Below, one piece after another: positions 9,677 to 18,612 of a stretch of 64,000 nt of DNA. This DNA comes from Verrucomicrobiaceae bacterium. Its GTDB lineage: Bacteria > Verrucomicrobiota > Verrucomicrobiia > Verrucomicrobiales > Akkermansiaceae. The DNA lies in NCBI GenBank assembly GCA_027486655.1, contig JAIXOR010000039.1, forward strand, positions 1-64,000, read 5' to 3'. Position 1 is the first letter of the stretch. Each line of letters opens with the position of its first letter. The notes under the pieces were generated by a model that had not been told where the DNA came from, did not search any database, and saw only the letters and a program-made list of their open reading frames with translations. Both the position numbers and the translations under genes were made by a program.

Positions 9677-11050
9677 ATGATAAACCATTGCCTGCTCGCT
9701 CTGCTTTGCGCATCCTTCGCGTATTCCGCCGAGCCCAGACCTAACGTGCTTTTTATAGCAATCGATGACCTGCGGCCGGAAATCGGCTGCTTTGGCGGCA
9801 CGCAGGCGAAGACACCAAACATCGACAAACTGGCATCAAGAGGGGTGGTATTCACTCGCGCCTACTGCCAAGTCCCCGTCTGTGGAGCTTCACGTGCGAG
9901 CCTGATGACGGGCATTCTTCCCACACGCAGTCGTTTTGTTGGATTCTCCGCCAAGGCGGAACAGGACGCCCCCGTAGCCACGACGCTGCCCGAAGCATTC
10001 AGGAACGCAGGTTACACCACGCTTTCACACGGCAAGATTTTCCATCATAAGACCGATACCCAGAACCGTAGTTGGAGTGAACCTGCCTGGCGCCCCGTGG
10101 ACCGGATGTATGGCAACGACCCGGAAACCAAGAAGGAGGTGTCGGACTCCAGGAAGCGTGGTCGAATTTTCGAATCGCCCGACGTTCCTGACACGGCGTA
10201 TGCAGATGGACAGATCGCAGCCAGGACCATCAAGGAACTCCGGCGCTTCAAAGAGTCCGGGGATCCGTTTTTCATCGCCTGTGGTTTCTACAAACCCCAC
10301 CTCCCCTTCTATGCTCCCAAAAAATACTGGAACCTCTACGAACGGGACAAAATTGAGATCGCCAACAACCGGTATCGTCCTAAAGAAGCGCCCAAAGAGC
10401 TTGCCGGCAGCAATGAATTCCGCACTTACAGTTTCTCAGGCTACGATGAAGAGACCAAGGAATTTCACCGTTTGATGCGCCACGGATACCTTGCCTGCGT
10501 CAGCTATGTGGACAAACTGACCGGTGACATCCTCGCCGAGCTTGAGAATCTTGGCCTTGCCGATAACACAATCGTTGTTCTTTGGGGTGATCACGGCTGG
10601 CACCTCGGGGAACATGACTTCTGGGGCAAGCACAACACGATGCACGTTTCCACCCGTGTGCCGCTGATCGTGAGGGCCCCAGGAAAAAAGACAGGCACAA
10701 CGTCGTCGATCGTGGAGACTTCGGATTTATTCCCCACCCTTTGTGCCCTCGCCGGCATTGGCACACCAAAGACGGTTCAAGGTCGCGATTTCTCGTCGCT
10801 CCTTGAAGATCCCGGCAAGGCCTTCCGTGAGTCCGCATACAGTCGATACTTCAACGGCGATGCCATCATCACGAGTAACTTCACCCTCACCCAGTACAAC
10901 GGCGGCAAATCGCGCATGCTTTATGACCTCGAAAAGGACCCCGGCGAAAACATCAACGTCGCCGAGCAGCCCCGATACAGCGAGACGGTCAAACGGCTAT
11001 CGGCTTTGCTGGATCAGCGGAAGAGGGAGGCATTGCAGATGGGCAAGTGA
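9677..11050 (+). CDS. Sulfatase, iduronate-2-sulfatase-like
   Basis: 457 residues with an N-terminal signal peptide (cleavage near FAYSAEP). The alkaline-phosphatase-fold metal-binding start PNVLFIAIDDLRPEIGCFGG and the formylglycine site C69-G-A-S-R73 are both present; the CxASR form is typical of iduronate-2-sulfatase-like (S1_7-type) enzymes. WGDHGWHLGEHDFWGKH supplies further metal and substrate residues. It should hydrolyse sulfate esters on glycans after conversion of Cys69 to formylglycine by a maturase, and none is encoded in this window. First gene of a same-strand run of three sulfatases, with 35 bases to the next at its preferred start. Exact substrate is unknown. Confidence 0.92.
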   Translation: MINHCLLALLCASFAYSAEPRPNVLFIAIDDLRPEIGCFGGTQAKTPNIDKLASRGVVFTRAYCQVPVCGASRASLMTGILPTRSRFVGFSAKAEQDAPVATTLPEAFRNAGYTTLSHGKIFHHKTDTQNRSWSEPAWRPVDRMYGNDPETKKEVSDSRKRGRIFESPDVPDTAYADGQIAARTIKELRRFKESGDPFFIACGFYKPHLPFYAPKKYWNLYERDKIEIANNRYRPKEAPKELAGSNEFRTYSFSGYDEETKEFHRLMRHGYLACVSYVDKLTGDILAELENLGLADNTIVVLWGDHGWHLGEHDFWGKHNTMHVSTRVPLIVRAPGKKTGTTSSIVETSDLFPTLCALAGIGTPKTVQGRDFSSLLEDPGKAFRESAYSRYFNGDAIITSNFTLTQYNGGKSRMLYDLEKDPGENINVAEQPRYSETVKRLSALLDQRKREALQMGK

Positions 11051-11085
11051 GACTTACGATTGCGGAAAGGCGTTGTACCCTGTTT

Positions 11086-12462
11086 ATGAAGTCACTTTTC
11101 ATCACATTCTCAGCCAGCCTTTTCTTCCTCGCTTTGGGACGAGCTGCGCCACCCAACTTTCTGCTCATCATCGCCGACGACTGCACCTGCCGCGACCTCG
11201 GCGTGTATGGCGGGCAGGCGAAGACACCCCACCTCGAGAAGCTCGCAAGCCAGGGCATGAAGTTCACCCATTGCTTCCAAGCCGCTTCGATGTGCTCACC
11301 CACCCGTCACGCTCTTTATACCGGCCTCTATCCGGTGAAGTCCGGCGCGTATCCGAATCATACGATGGCTTACCACTGGGTCAAAAGCATCGCCCATTAC
11401 CTACAGTCTGCTGGCTACTCCACGCACCTCTCCGGAAAGACCCATGTCAGTCCGAAATCGGTTTTTCCTTTCAAGTATTCCGTACGTCCCGGTGATGATA
11501 ATCCCGACCCCGCTGCGTTTGCAAAAACTCTCCGGCAAAGTGAGGAGTCGAGACAACCATTTCTCTTCATCGCAGCCTCCCACGAGCCGCATGGACCATG
11601 GAACAAGGGGGATCCATCGCAGTATCCGCCTTCATCCCTGAAGCTTCCGCCCGTGTTTGTCGATACTCCCGACACACGCGAGGCCTTTTCACGTTATCTT
11701 GCTGAAGTCACCTACTTCGACTCGCAGGTCGGCGAACTTGTCGGACTGCTCGATCGCTCACTGCTGCGGGACAACACGCTGGTGATCGTGTTGAGCGAGC
11801 AGGGCAATAGCTTTCCTTTCGCCAAGTGGACCTGCTACGACGCCGGCCTCGGCAGCGCATTCATCACCCGCTGGCCCGGCAAGGTGAAACCCGGCTTGGT
11901 CAACGACGCACTCGTGGAATATGTGGACGTGGTTCCAACCTTTCTCGAAGCGGCAGGTTTTACGTGCCCGGAAATCCTCGATGGTCGCAGTTTCCTGCCA
12001 CTGCTCACTGGTGCGACGACCACGCACAAGACACACGTATTCGGAATGCAAACCACCCGCGGCGTCACCGGAGGTTCCGAATACTACGGCATCCGTTCCG
12101 TGCGGGATTCACGCTACCGCTACATCCGGAACCTAACACCCGAGGCAGCGTTCAGCAACAGCGTGACCATGGGATATCCTTTCAAGTCATGGAAAAGGAA
12201 AGCCGATGGCGGTGACACCCACGCGAGGCGGCTTGTCGACGACTACCAGCATCGTCCTGCCGAGGAACTGTTCGATTGCGAGTCGGATCCATGGAACCGC
12301 AACAATCTCGCGAGTGACACAAAGTTCACTTCACAACTCAACGATTTGCGCTCCCGGCTTGACCTATGGATGAAACAACAGGGCGATGAAGGCCAGGCTA
12401 CCGAAATGAAAGCATTCGAACGGATGCCGAAGATGTTGAAAGACAAGAAAGCCAATCAGTGA
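11086..12462 (+). CDS. Sulfatase, heparan N-sulfatase/arylsulfatase type
   Basis: 458 residues from the ATG at 11086, which begins a clear signal peptide (MKSLFITFSASLFFLALGRA). The upstream in-frame GTG at 11047 would overlap the previous gene's stop and add a charged, non-signal extension, so I reject it. Sulfatase core: PNFLLIIADDCTCRDLGVYGG for metal binding and C70-S-P-T-R74 for formylglycine. The size and the pattern DYQHRPAEELFDCESDPWN near the C-terminus resemble N-sulfoglucosamine sulfohydrolase-like (S1_8-type) enzymes; this is family-level only. Second of three sulfatases; nine bases separate it from the next, so they are probably one transcript. Confidence 0.9.
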   Translation: MKSLFITFSASLFFLALGRAAPPNFLLIIADDCTCRDLGVYGGQAKTPHLEKLASQGMKFTHCFQAASMCSPTRHALYTGLYPVKSGAYPNHTMAYHWVKSIAHYLQSAGYSTHLSGKTHVSPKSVFPFKYSVRPGDDNPDPAAFAKTLRQSEESRQPFLFIAASHEPHGPWNKGDPSQYPPSSLKLPPVFVDTPDTREAFSRYLAEVTYFDSQVGELVGLLDRSLLRDNTLVIVLSEQGNSFPFAKWTCYDAGLGSAFITRWPGKVKPGLVNDALVEYVDVVPTFLEAAGFTCPEILDGRSFLPLLTGATTTHKTHVFGMQTTRGVTGGSEYYGIRSVRDSRYRYIRNLTPEAAFSNSVTMGYPFKSWKRKADGGDTHARRLVDDYQHRPAEELFDCESDPWNRNNLASDTKFTSQLNDLRSRLDLWMKQQGDEGQATEMKAFERMPKMLKDKKANQ

Positions 12463-12471
12463 AACAGCGTC

Positions 12472-13884
12472 ATGAAGATCATTCTCACCACCCTTGCGGT
12501 TATCTTGTCGTTTTCTCAACCGGCGCGGGCCGAGCTGGACTCTCAGGGATCAACGAAAGCCAAAAGCCGTCCCAACTTCATTCTCGTCTTTACCGATGAC
12601 CAGGGATATGGTGATCTCGGTTGTTTCGGCTCGAAAACGATCCGCACTCCCCATCTCGACCGCCTCGCTGCCGAGGGCCGAAGGTTCACAAGCTTCGTTT
12701 CCGCATCTTCGGTATGCTCACCATCCCGCGCGGCGTTGCTCACCGGTTGTTATCCAAAGCGCTTGAATATGGCGAAAGGAGTGCTTTTTCCTGCTTCGAC
12801 CACCGGACTCCACCCGGATGAACACACCATCGCCGATCACCTGAAGCAGCAAGGCTATGCCACCGCATGCTTCGGTAAATGGCACCTCGGCCACCATCCG
12901 GAGACCCTGCCGCGCGCCCAAGGCTTCGACGTCTACTTCGGCATTCCCTATTCGAACGACATGAACCACCCCGATAACAGGGGCAAGCCTCCTGAGGACG
13001 CCGCCGGGATGGACATGCTTTGGAACGACCCCGGATCCAGTCTTACCAAGTGGAAGACTCCGCTGATGGAGAATGAGAGAATCATCGAATTGCCTGTCGA
13101 TCAGCGAACCATCACCCGACGGTGTACTGACCGCGGCGTGGCCTTTATCCGGGAAAACCGAAACCGTCCGTTCTTCCTCTACCTGCCCTACTCCATGCCG
13201 CACGTCCCCCTTTATGTTCCCGACGAGGTTCGCGACCCCGATCCCAAGCGCGCCTATATCAACACCGTCGAACATCTCGACACCGAGATCGGCCGCATTG
13301 TTACAATACTTCGCGAACTCGACCTCACCAAAGACACCTATATCCTCTTCGCCACCGACAATGGACCGTGGCTAAAGAACAAGCAATACGGTGGTTCCGC
13401 AGGGCCGTTGCGCGACGGAAAAATGAGCACTTTCGAGGGTGGCCATCGCGTGCCTGCCATCGTCTGGGGCCCCGGTCGAATCCCTCCTGCAACGCAGACC
13501 GACGCTCTCGTCTCGACCATCGACGTGCTGCCAACCATCGCATCCCTTACCGGGACGCCTTTGCCCGCCGATCGCCCAATCGATGGTGTGGACATCTCCG
13601 CTCTGCTCACCGGCGGCGAGGAATCTCCGCGCCACGAATTTCTTTATTATTCCATGGGTGGAGACATCCAAGGCATCCGCCAAGGCGACTGGAAGCTCCT
13701 GATCCTGCCCCCGAAGCACAACGGCAAGCCAGACATCATGCTCTTCAATCTCGCCAAAGACATCGGTGAAAAGAACAACCTCGCTACCAAAAAGCCGGAG
13801 CTTGTGGAACGTCTCACCCAGCGCATGAAGGAACTCGACGCCGCTATCGAAGCCGAAACCCGACCTGTTTGGAGACGGTCTTGA
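12472..13884 (+). CDS. Sulfatase, arylsulfatase A type
   Basis: 470 residues with a signal peptide (MKIILTTLAVILSFSQPARA). Canonical sulfatase signature C82-S-P-S-R86 followed by AALLTG, metal-binding TDDQGYGDLGCFG, and FGKWHLGHHPETLPRAQGFD, as in arylsulfatase A/N-acetylgalactosamine sulfatase-like (S1_A) enzymes. The YSNDMNHP segment and the FATDNGPW metal ligand motif also fit that group. Third gene in the sulfatase run. A stretch at 13862-14044 in another frame, overlapping its 3' end, reads like a protein fragment and is listed as a finding. Confidence 0.92.
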   Translation: MKIILTTLAVILSFSQPARAELDSQGSTKAKSRPNFILVFTDDQGYGDLGCFGSKTIRTPHLDRLAAEGRRFTSFVSASSVCSPSRAALLTGCYPKRLNMAKGVLFPASTTGLHPDEHTIADHLKQQGYATACFGKWHLGHHPETLPRAQGFDVYFGIPYSNDMNHPDNRGKPPEDAAGMDMLWNDPGSSLTKWKTPLMENERIIELPVDQRTITRRCTDRGVAFIRENRNRPFFLYLPYSMPHVPLYVPDEVRDPDPKRAYINTVEHLDTEIGRIVTILRELDLTKDTYILFATDNGPWLKNKQYGGSAGPLRDGKMSTFEGGHRVPAIVWGPGRIPPATQTDALVSTIDVLPTIASLTGTPLPADRPIDGVDISALLTGGEESPRHEFLYYSMGGDIQGIRQGDWKLLILPPKHNGKPDIMLFNLAKDIGEKNNLATKKPELVERLTQRMKELDAAIEAETRPVWRRS

Positions 13885-14036
13885 TCTCGGTTGGAGATCT
13901 ACCGGGCTCTCCATCATAATCCTCGATGATGACCTGCCCATGAATCACTGGATGGCCATGCCCACCGTGCTGCTGCCCGACTCGATTCCACGGGTGACTC
14001 CCGAAGGAGCCATGATGAAAGAGCATTCCTACAGTA

Positions 14037-16961
14037 ATGAAGGGGGTTGAAAAAACCACCACCCAGCCACAGTATGCAGTCAATCCGGTGTCCAAGTTCC
14101 TCCTCCATTTTCTTCTGATTGCCACGCCTGCCTTGGGCGAGGTTGATTTCTCGCGTGAGATCCGCCCGCTGCTCAACAAGCACTGCACTGCCTGCCACGG
14201 AGGGGTGAAAGAGGCAGGAGAGGTTTCATTCATTTATCGCGATCGTGCACTGGGCAAAGGCGAGTCGGGAAAACCCGTGATCGTGCCCGGTGATCCGGAG
14301 GCCTCAGAGATGATGGCACGTATCCTCTCTACCGACCCGGACGAGATCATGCCCAAGCCCGAGCACGGTCCGCCGCTCGCGAAGGAAGAAGTCGAGTTGC
14401 TGCGCCAGTGGATCAAAGAAGGCGCGAAATGGGGCGAACATTGGTCGTTTGTCGCCCCGCAGAACCATCCTCTTCCCGTGGTGAAACAGGCGGATTGGCC
14501 GAAACGCGATTTGGACCGTTTCATCCTTGCACGCCTCGAAAAGGAAAAACTCCGGCCCTCGAAGCCCGCCGCGCCTGAGGCCTGGTTGCGGCGGGCATCT
14601 CTGGATCTGATCGGCCTGCCACCCACCGTGGATGAACTCGATGCTTTCCAGAAGGCCGCGGCCATCAACATCGACGCGGCCATCGACGCCGAGACCGATC
14701 GCCTGCTTGCCTCGCCACGCTTTGGCGAGCGCTGGACTTCCGTCTGGCAGGACCTCGCCCGCTACGCCGATACCAACGGCTATGCCGACGACGCCCGCCG
14801 CCAGGTTTGGAAATACCGCGACTGGCTCATCGACGCCTTCAACCGCGACCTGCCTTTCGACCAGTTCACCATCGAACAGGTCGCCGGAGACCTGATCCCC
14901 GACGCCACCCTGGAGCAAAGAATCGCCCCGACCTTCCACCGCCTCTCACAGATCAACAGCGAAGGCGGCACCGACGACGAAGAGTTCCGTGTCGTCGCGG
15001 TGATGGATCGCATGAATACGACCTGGGAAACGTGGATGGGCGTGAGCTTCGGTTGCGTGCAGTGCCATTCGCATCCCTATGATCCCATTCGCCACGAAGA
15101 GTATTTCACCTTCATGGAGTTTTTCAACCAAACGGTCGACGCGGATTTGCAGGAAGATCTTCCCAAGCTATCCGTTCCCCAAGACAAGGGGCGTTATGCC
15201 GAAGCGAACGCGCTTCAAAAGGAAATCGTGGCTTCGGAAAACTCGCTTCATGTCATCCGCAAAAGCATCGATTCACAGACCACATGGACTCCTCCCGCAG
15301 AGATGCATGCGGCCGCGAAAAGAGCCAAGCTCACCGTTCACCGTGAAGCAGGAATCCCGGAATTCCGGGCCGATGCAAACGCAGCTGCAAGTGCGGAATA
15401 CACCCTGACATTGACTCCTTCCGGGCCGAATCTAACTGCGCTTCGCCTCGAACTCCTTCCCCGCGATCCGAAAGTGGCGGCACATACACCGGAATGGGGC
15501 AGTATCATCAACAAACTGCGGCTTGATCTCATCGATCCATCCGGCAAGGCCGAGAACGTCGCAATCCACGAAGTCATCGCGGACGAACCGCATCCATTGA
15601 TCGATCCAAACGGCTCGATCAACGGCAAGTCGCAGGGCTGGGGAGCCTACACGAAAATCAGCGCAGCCCGACACGCCACCTTCGTCCTCAATGATTCACT
15701 TTCCATCCCTGCGGGCTTCAAGCTTCGGGTCACCATCCAGAACGGCGGCATGTATCTGGCCAGCTTCCCGATGGTCGCGAAACGCGGCCGGGTTTTCCTG
15801 ACGGATCAGCCGGATTGGATCAATCACCGCAACCAGCCTGGAGTGATCGCAGACAAGATGCGCATCGCGGAGGCGAAAAACAAACTCCGCGCCATTCCGT
15901 CCACCACCGTTCCGCAGATGGCCGAGCTGGATGCCGGACACCGCCGCGCGACGCATGTTTTCGTCCGCGGCAACTGGTTGGACAAGGGTCAGGCCATTCC
16001 GGAGGCAAATACCCCTGGATTATTTCCTCCGTTAGAGAAATCCGGAGTCCGTGCCACCCGGCTTGATCTCGCTCGATGGATCGCATCGCCGAGGAATCCA
16101 CTCACCTCACGAGTAGCCGTCAATCGTCTCTGGCTTGAGCTTTTCGGAACCGGCATCGTCCCCACGCCCGAAGATTTCGGTTCCGCCGGCGAATCACCAA
16201 CCCACCCGGAATTGTTGGATCATCTCGCGTTGCGTTTCTCCGGAGAAATGAAATGGAGTGTGAAATCCATGCTGCGCGAACTGGTTTCCAGTGCCGCATA
16301 CCGCCAGGACTCCGCCGTTTCTGCGGAACTTGCCGAACGCGATGCCGACAATCGTCTCCTCGCGCGCGGCCCCCGCCAGCGTCTCACTGCGGAGATGATG
16401 CGCGACCAGGCCCTCACCGCTTCTGGGCTCATCAGCCACCGGATCGGCGGCGAACCCATCCACCCGCCCCTGCCGCCGGGTGTCTGGCAGCCCTTCGTCA
16501 AAGACACCTGGAACACCCCTCCGCCCGGGGATCCCCAGCGCTACAGACGCGCCGTCTATGTCTACTTCAAGCGCGGACTGCAGTATCCGCTCTTTGGTTC
16601 CTTCGACGCCCCTCCTCGGGACATGTGCTCGAAACGACGGCTTGTTTCCAACACGCCACTCCATGCCCTCACCATCCTCAACGACGAAGCGTTCCATGAA
16701 GCGGCCATCGCTCTCTCGAAACGCATGAACGCCGCCGCTGGGTCACTCGATCAACGCATCGCCTTCGGATACCGCATTATCACCTCACGCGCCATCACCC
16801 CGGATCGCGCCAAGGAGCTTCGTGAACTCCATCAGCGCCTTGTCCCTCAATACACCGCCGCCCCGGATGAAATGAAAAAACTCGGTGCAACGCCGGAAGA
16901 CGCCGCCCTTGCGGTGCTCGCATCCGTTCTCCTGAACCTCGACGAATCCTTCACCCGCTGA
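14037..16961 (+). CDS. Planctomycete-type cytochrome c / DUF1549 / DUF1553 (PSD1) protein
   Basis: 974 residues. After a hydrophobic export signal (FLLHFLLIATPALGE) comes VDFSREIRPLLNKHCTACHG, the planctomycete cytochrome c-like (PSCyt1) domain with a haem-binding CxxCH. DUF1549 follows (about residues 150-360) and contains a second CxxCH in FGCVQCHSHPYDP. A central beta-rich region leads to DUF1553 (about 660-930; LTSRVAVNRLW, GTGIVPTPEDFGSAGE, RRLVSNTPLHALTILND). These proteins are almost always paired with a DUF1501 protein, as here four bases downstream. Their biochemistry is not established; a periplasmic redox role coupled to polysaccharide breakdown is a guess from repeated co-location with sulfatases. 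Confidence 0.92.
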   Translation: MKGVEKTTTQPQYAVNPVSKFLLHFLLIATPALGEVDFSREIRPLLNKHCTACHGGVKEAGEVSFIYRDRALGKGESGKPVIVPGDPEASEMMARILSTDPDEIMPKPEHGPPLAKEEVELLRQWIKEGAKWGEHWSFVAPQNHPLPVVKQADWPKRDLDRFILARLEKEKLRPSKPAAPEAWLRRASLDLIGLPPTVDELDAFQKAAAINIDAAIDAETDRLLASPRFGERWTSVWQDLARYADTNGYADDARRQVWKYRDWLIDAFNRDLPFDQFTIEQVAGDLIPDATLEQRIAPTFHRLSQINSEGGTDDEEFRVVAVMDRMNTTWETWMGVSFGCVQCHSHPYDPIRHEEYFTFMEFFNQTVDADLQEDLPKLSVPQDKGRYAEANALQKEIVASENSLHVIRKSIDSQTTWTPPAEMHAAAKRAKLTVHREAGIPEFRADANAAASAEYTLTLTPSGPNLTALRLELLPRDPKVAAHTPEWGSIINKLRLDLIDPSGKAENVAIHEVIADEPHPLIDPNGSINGKSQGWGAYTKISAARHATFVLNDSLSIPAGFKLRVTIQNGGMYLASFPMVAKRGRVFLTDQPDWINHRNQPGVIADKMRIAEAKNKLRAIPSTTVPQMAELDAGHRRATHVFVRGNWLDKGQAIPEANTPGLFPPLEKSGVRATRLDLARWIASPRNPLTSRVAVNRLWLELFGTGIVPTPEDFGSAGESPTHPELLDHLALRFSGEMKWSVKSMLRELVSSAAYRQDSAVSAELAERDADNRLLARGPRQRLTAEMMRDQALTASGLISHRIGGEPIHPPLPPGVWQPFVKDTWNTPPPGDPQRYRRAVYVYFKRGLQYPLFGSFDAPPRDMCSKRRLVSNTPLHALTILNDEAFHEAAIALSKRMNAAAGSLDQRIAFGYRIITSRAITPDRAKELRELHQRLVPQYTAAPDEMKKLGATPEDAALAVLASVLLNLDESFTR

Positions 16962-16965
16962 TGCC

Positions 16966-18444
16966 ATGAACGCCCTCCAACATCTCGCCCAGGAAGAACT
17001 CCGGCACGTCACCCGCAGGCATTTTCTCCGGGAGTCTGCCTTCGGACTGGGCTCCCTCTGGCTTGGAGCCAACTCACTCTCCGCTGCCACGAATGAAACC
17101 ATCACACGCGACGCGGCAAATCCCCTTGAACCGCTCTCCCCGAAGTTCGCTCCGAAAGCCAAGCGCATCATCTTCCTCCACATGGCTGGCGCACCGAGCC
17201 AGGTGGAGCTTTTCGACTACAAGCCCGTCCTCCAGAAATACAACGGCAAGGATTGCCCCGCCGAATACCTCGCAGGCCAACGCTTCGCCTTCATCCAGGG
17301 CGTGCCCCAACTACTAGGCCCACAGTATCCATTCAAACAACATGGCCAGTCCGGCGCTTGGATTTCCGATCGACTCCCCTCGCTCTACAAGCATGCCGAC
17401 AAGCTCTGCATCATCAATTCCATGGTCACCGATCAGTTCAACCATGCGCCTGCCAAGCTCATGATGCACACCGGCCATGCGAACCTCGGCTACCCATCCA
17501 TGGGCGCATGGCTGACATGGGGGCTTGGCACGGAAAACCAAAACCTGCCCGGCTACATGGTGCTCTTGTCCGGCGGTCGCCCTCCACGCGCTGGTGCCGC
17601 CCTGTGGTCCACCGGCTTCCTGCCGACCGTTTACCAGGGCGTGCAATGCCGCTCGGGCCCGGACCCCATCCTCAACGCCGCCAACCCGCCCGGACTCACC
17701 CGCGACATCCGCCGTGCCGCGCTCGATTCGCTGCAACGTCTCAACCACCGCACCCACGAGGAGATCGGCGATCCGGAAACCGTCACCCGCATTTCGCAAT
17801 ACGAGATGGCCTATCGCATGCAGGTCTCCGTCCCCGAAATCATGACCATCAAGGACGAACCGGCGCCCGTCCTCGAAATGTATGGGGCCAACCCCGGGCA
17901 GACCTCCTTCGCCAACAACTGCCTGCTCGCGCGCAAACTCGCTGAAAACGGCGTCCGCTACATCCAACTCTTCGACTGGGGCTGGGACACGCACGGCTCC
18001 AACGCTCAGGAATCCCTGACAACCGGCTTCGTCAAGAAGTGCAACGACATCGACAAGGCCATCGGCGCCCTGCTTTCGGATCTCGAAATGCGAGGGATGC
18101 TTGAGGACACGCTCGTCGTTTGGGGCGGTGAATTCGGACGCACCCCCATGCAGGAAAACCGTGGAGGCGGGACGGCCAACAAGTTCGTCGGCCGTGACCA
18201 CAACCCGAACGCCTTTACCGTTTGGATGGCCGGCGGCGGCGTAAAACCCGGGATCACCTACGGCGAAACCGACGAACTCGGCTACCGCGTCGCCAAGGAC
18301 CCCGTGCATGTCCGCGACTTCCACGCAACCGTGCTCAACCTCTTCGGCTTCGACCACCAAAAACTCACCTTCCCCTTCCAGGGACTCAATCAGAAGCTCA
18401 CCGGCGTGAAGCCCGCCAAGGTCATCAAGGGCCTGTTGGCGTGA
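16966..18444 (+). CDS. DUF1501 family protein with Tat-type signal
   Basis: 492 residues. The N-terminus TRRHFLRESAFGLGSLWLGA is a twin-arginine-like export signal. The rest matches DUF1501, a family related to the alkaline phosphatase/sulfatase fold: KRIIFLHMAGAPSQVELFDYKP, the GWDTH motif (residues near 330) and VVWGGEFGRTP as likely metal ligands. It starts four bases after the DUF1549/DUF1553 gene, so the two are translated from one message. This partnership is characteristic of Planctomycetota and Verrucomicrobiota. No substrate has been shown for the family; sulfatases on both sides suggest an accessory role in sulfated glycan use. Confidence 0.93.
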   Translation: MNALQHLAQEELRHVTRRHFLRESAFGLGSLWLGANSLSAATNETITRDAANPLEPLSPKFAPKAKRIIFLHMAGAPSQVELFDYKPVLQKYNGKDCPAEYLAGQRFAFIQGVPQLLGPQYPFKQHGQSGAWISDRLPSLYKHADKLCIINSMVTDQFNHAPAKLMMHTGHANLGYPSMGAWLTWGLGTENQNLPGYMVLLSGGRPPRAGAALWSTGFLPTVYQGVQCRSGPDPILNAANPPGLTRDIRRAALDSLQRLNHRTHEEIGDPETVTRISQYEMAYRMQVSVPEIMTIKDEPAPVLEMYGANPGQTSFANNCLLARKLAENGVRYIQLFDWGWDTHGSNAQESLTTGFVKKCNDIDKAIGALLSDLEMRGMLEDTLVVWGGEFGRTPMQENRGGGTANKFVGRDHNPNAFTVWMAGGGVKPGITYGETDELGYRVAKDPVHVRDFHATVLNLFGFDHQKLTFPFQGLNQKLTGVKPAKVIKGLLA

Positions 18445-18612
18445 ACAAGGTCGGTTTGAGACCCAATGAATCGGGTCCTGCCTGCAGCGCGAATTGCTTT
18501 GAAACGGTCTCAGCGGTTCGTAATCGGAGAAACTGCAAGTCAGCGTTTACCTGTGGCGGTTCCGGGGAATAGTGAGTGAACCCCGGCCAACATCCTCCAC
18601 ACGGTCATATCC

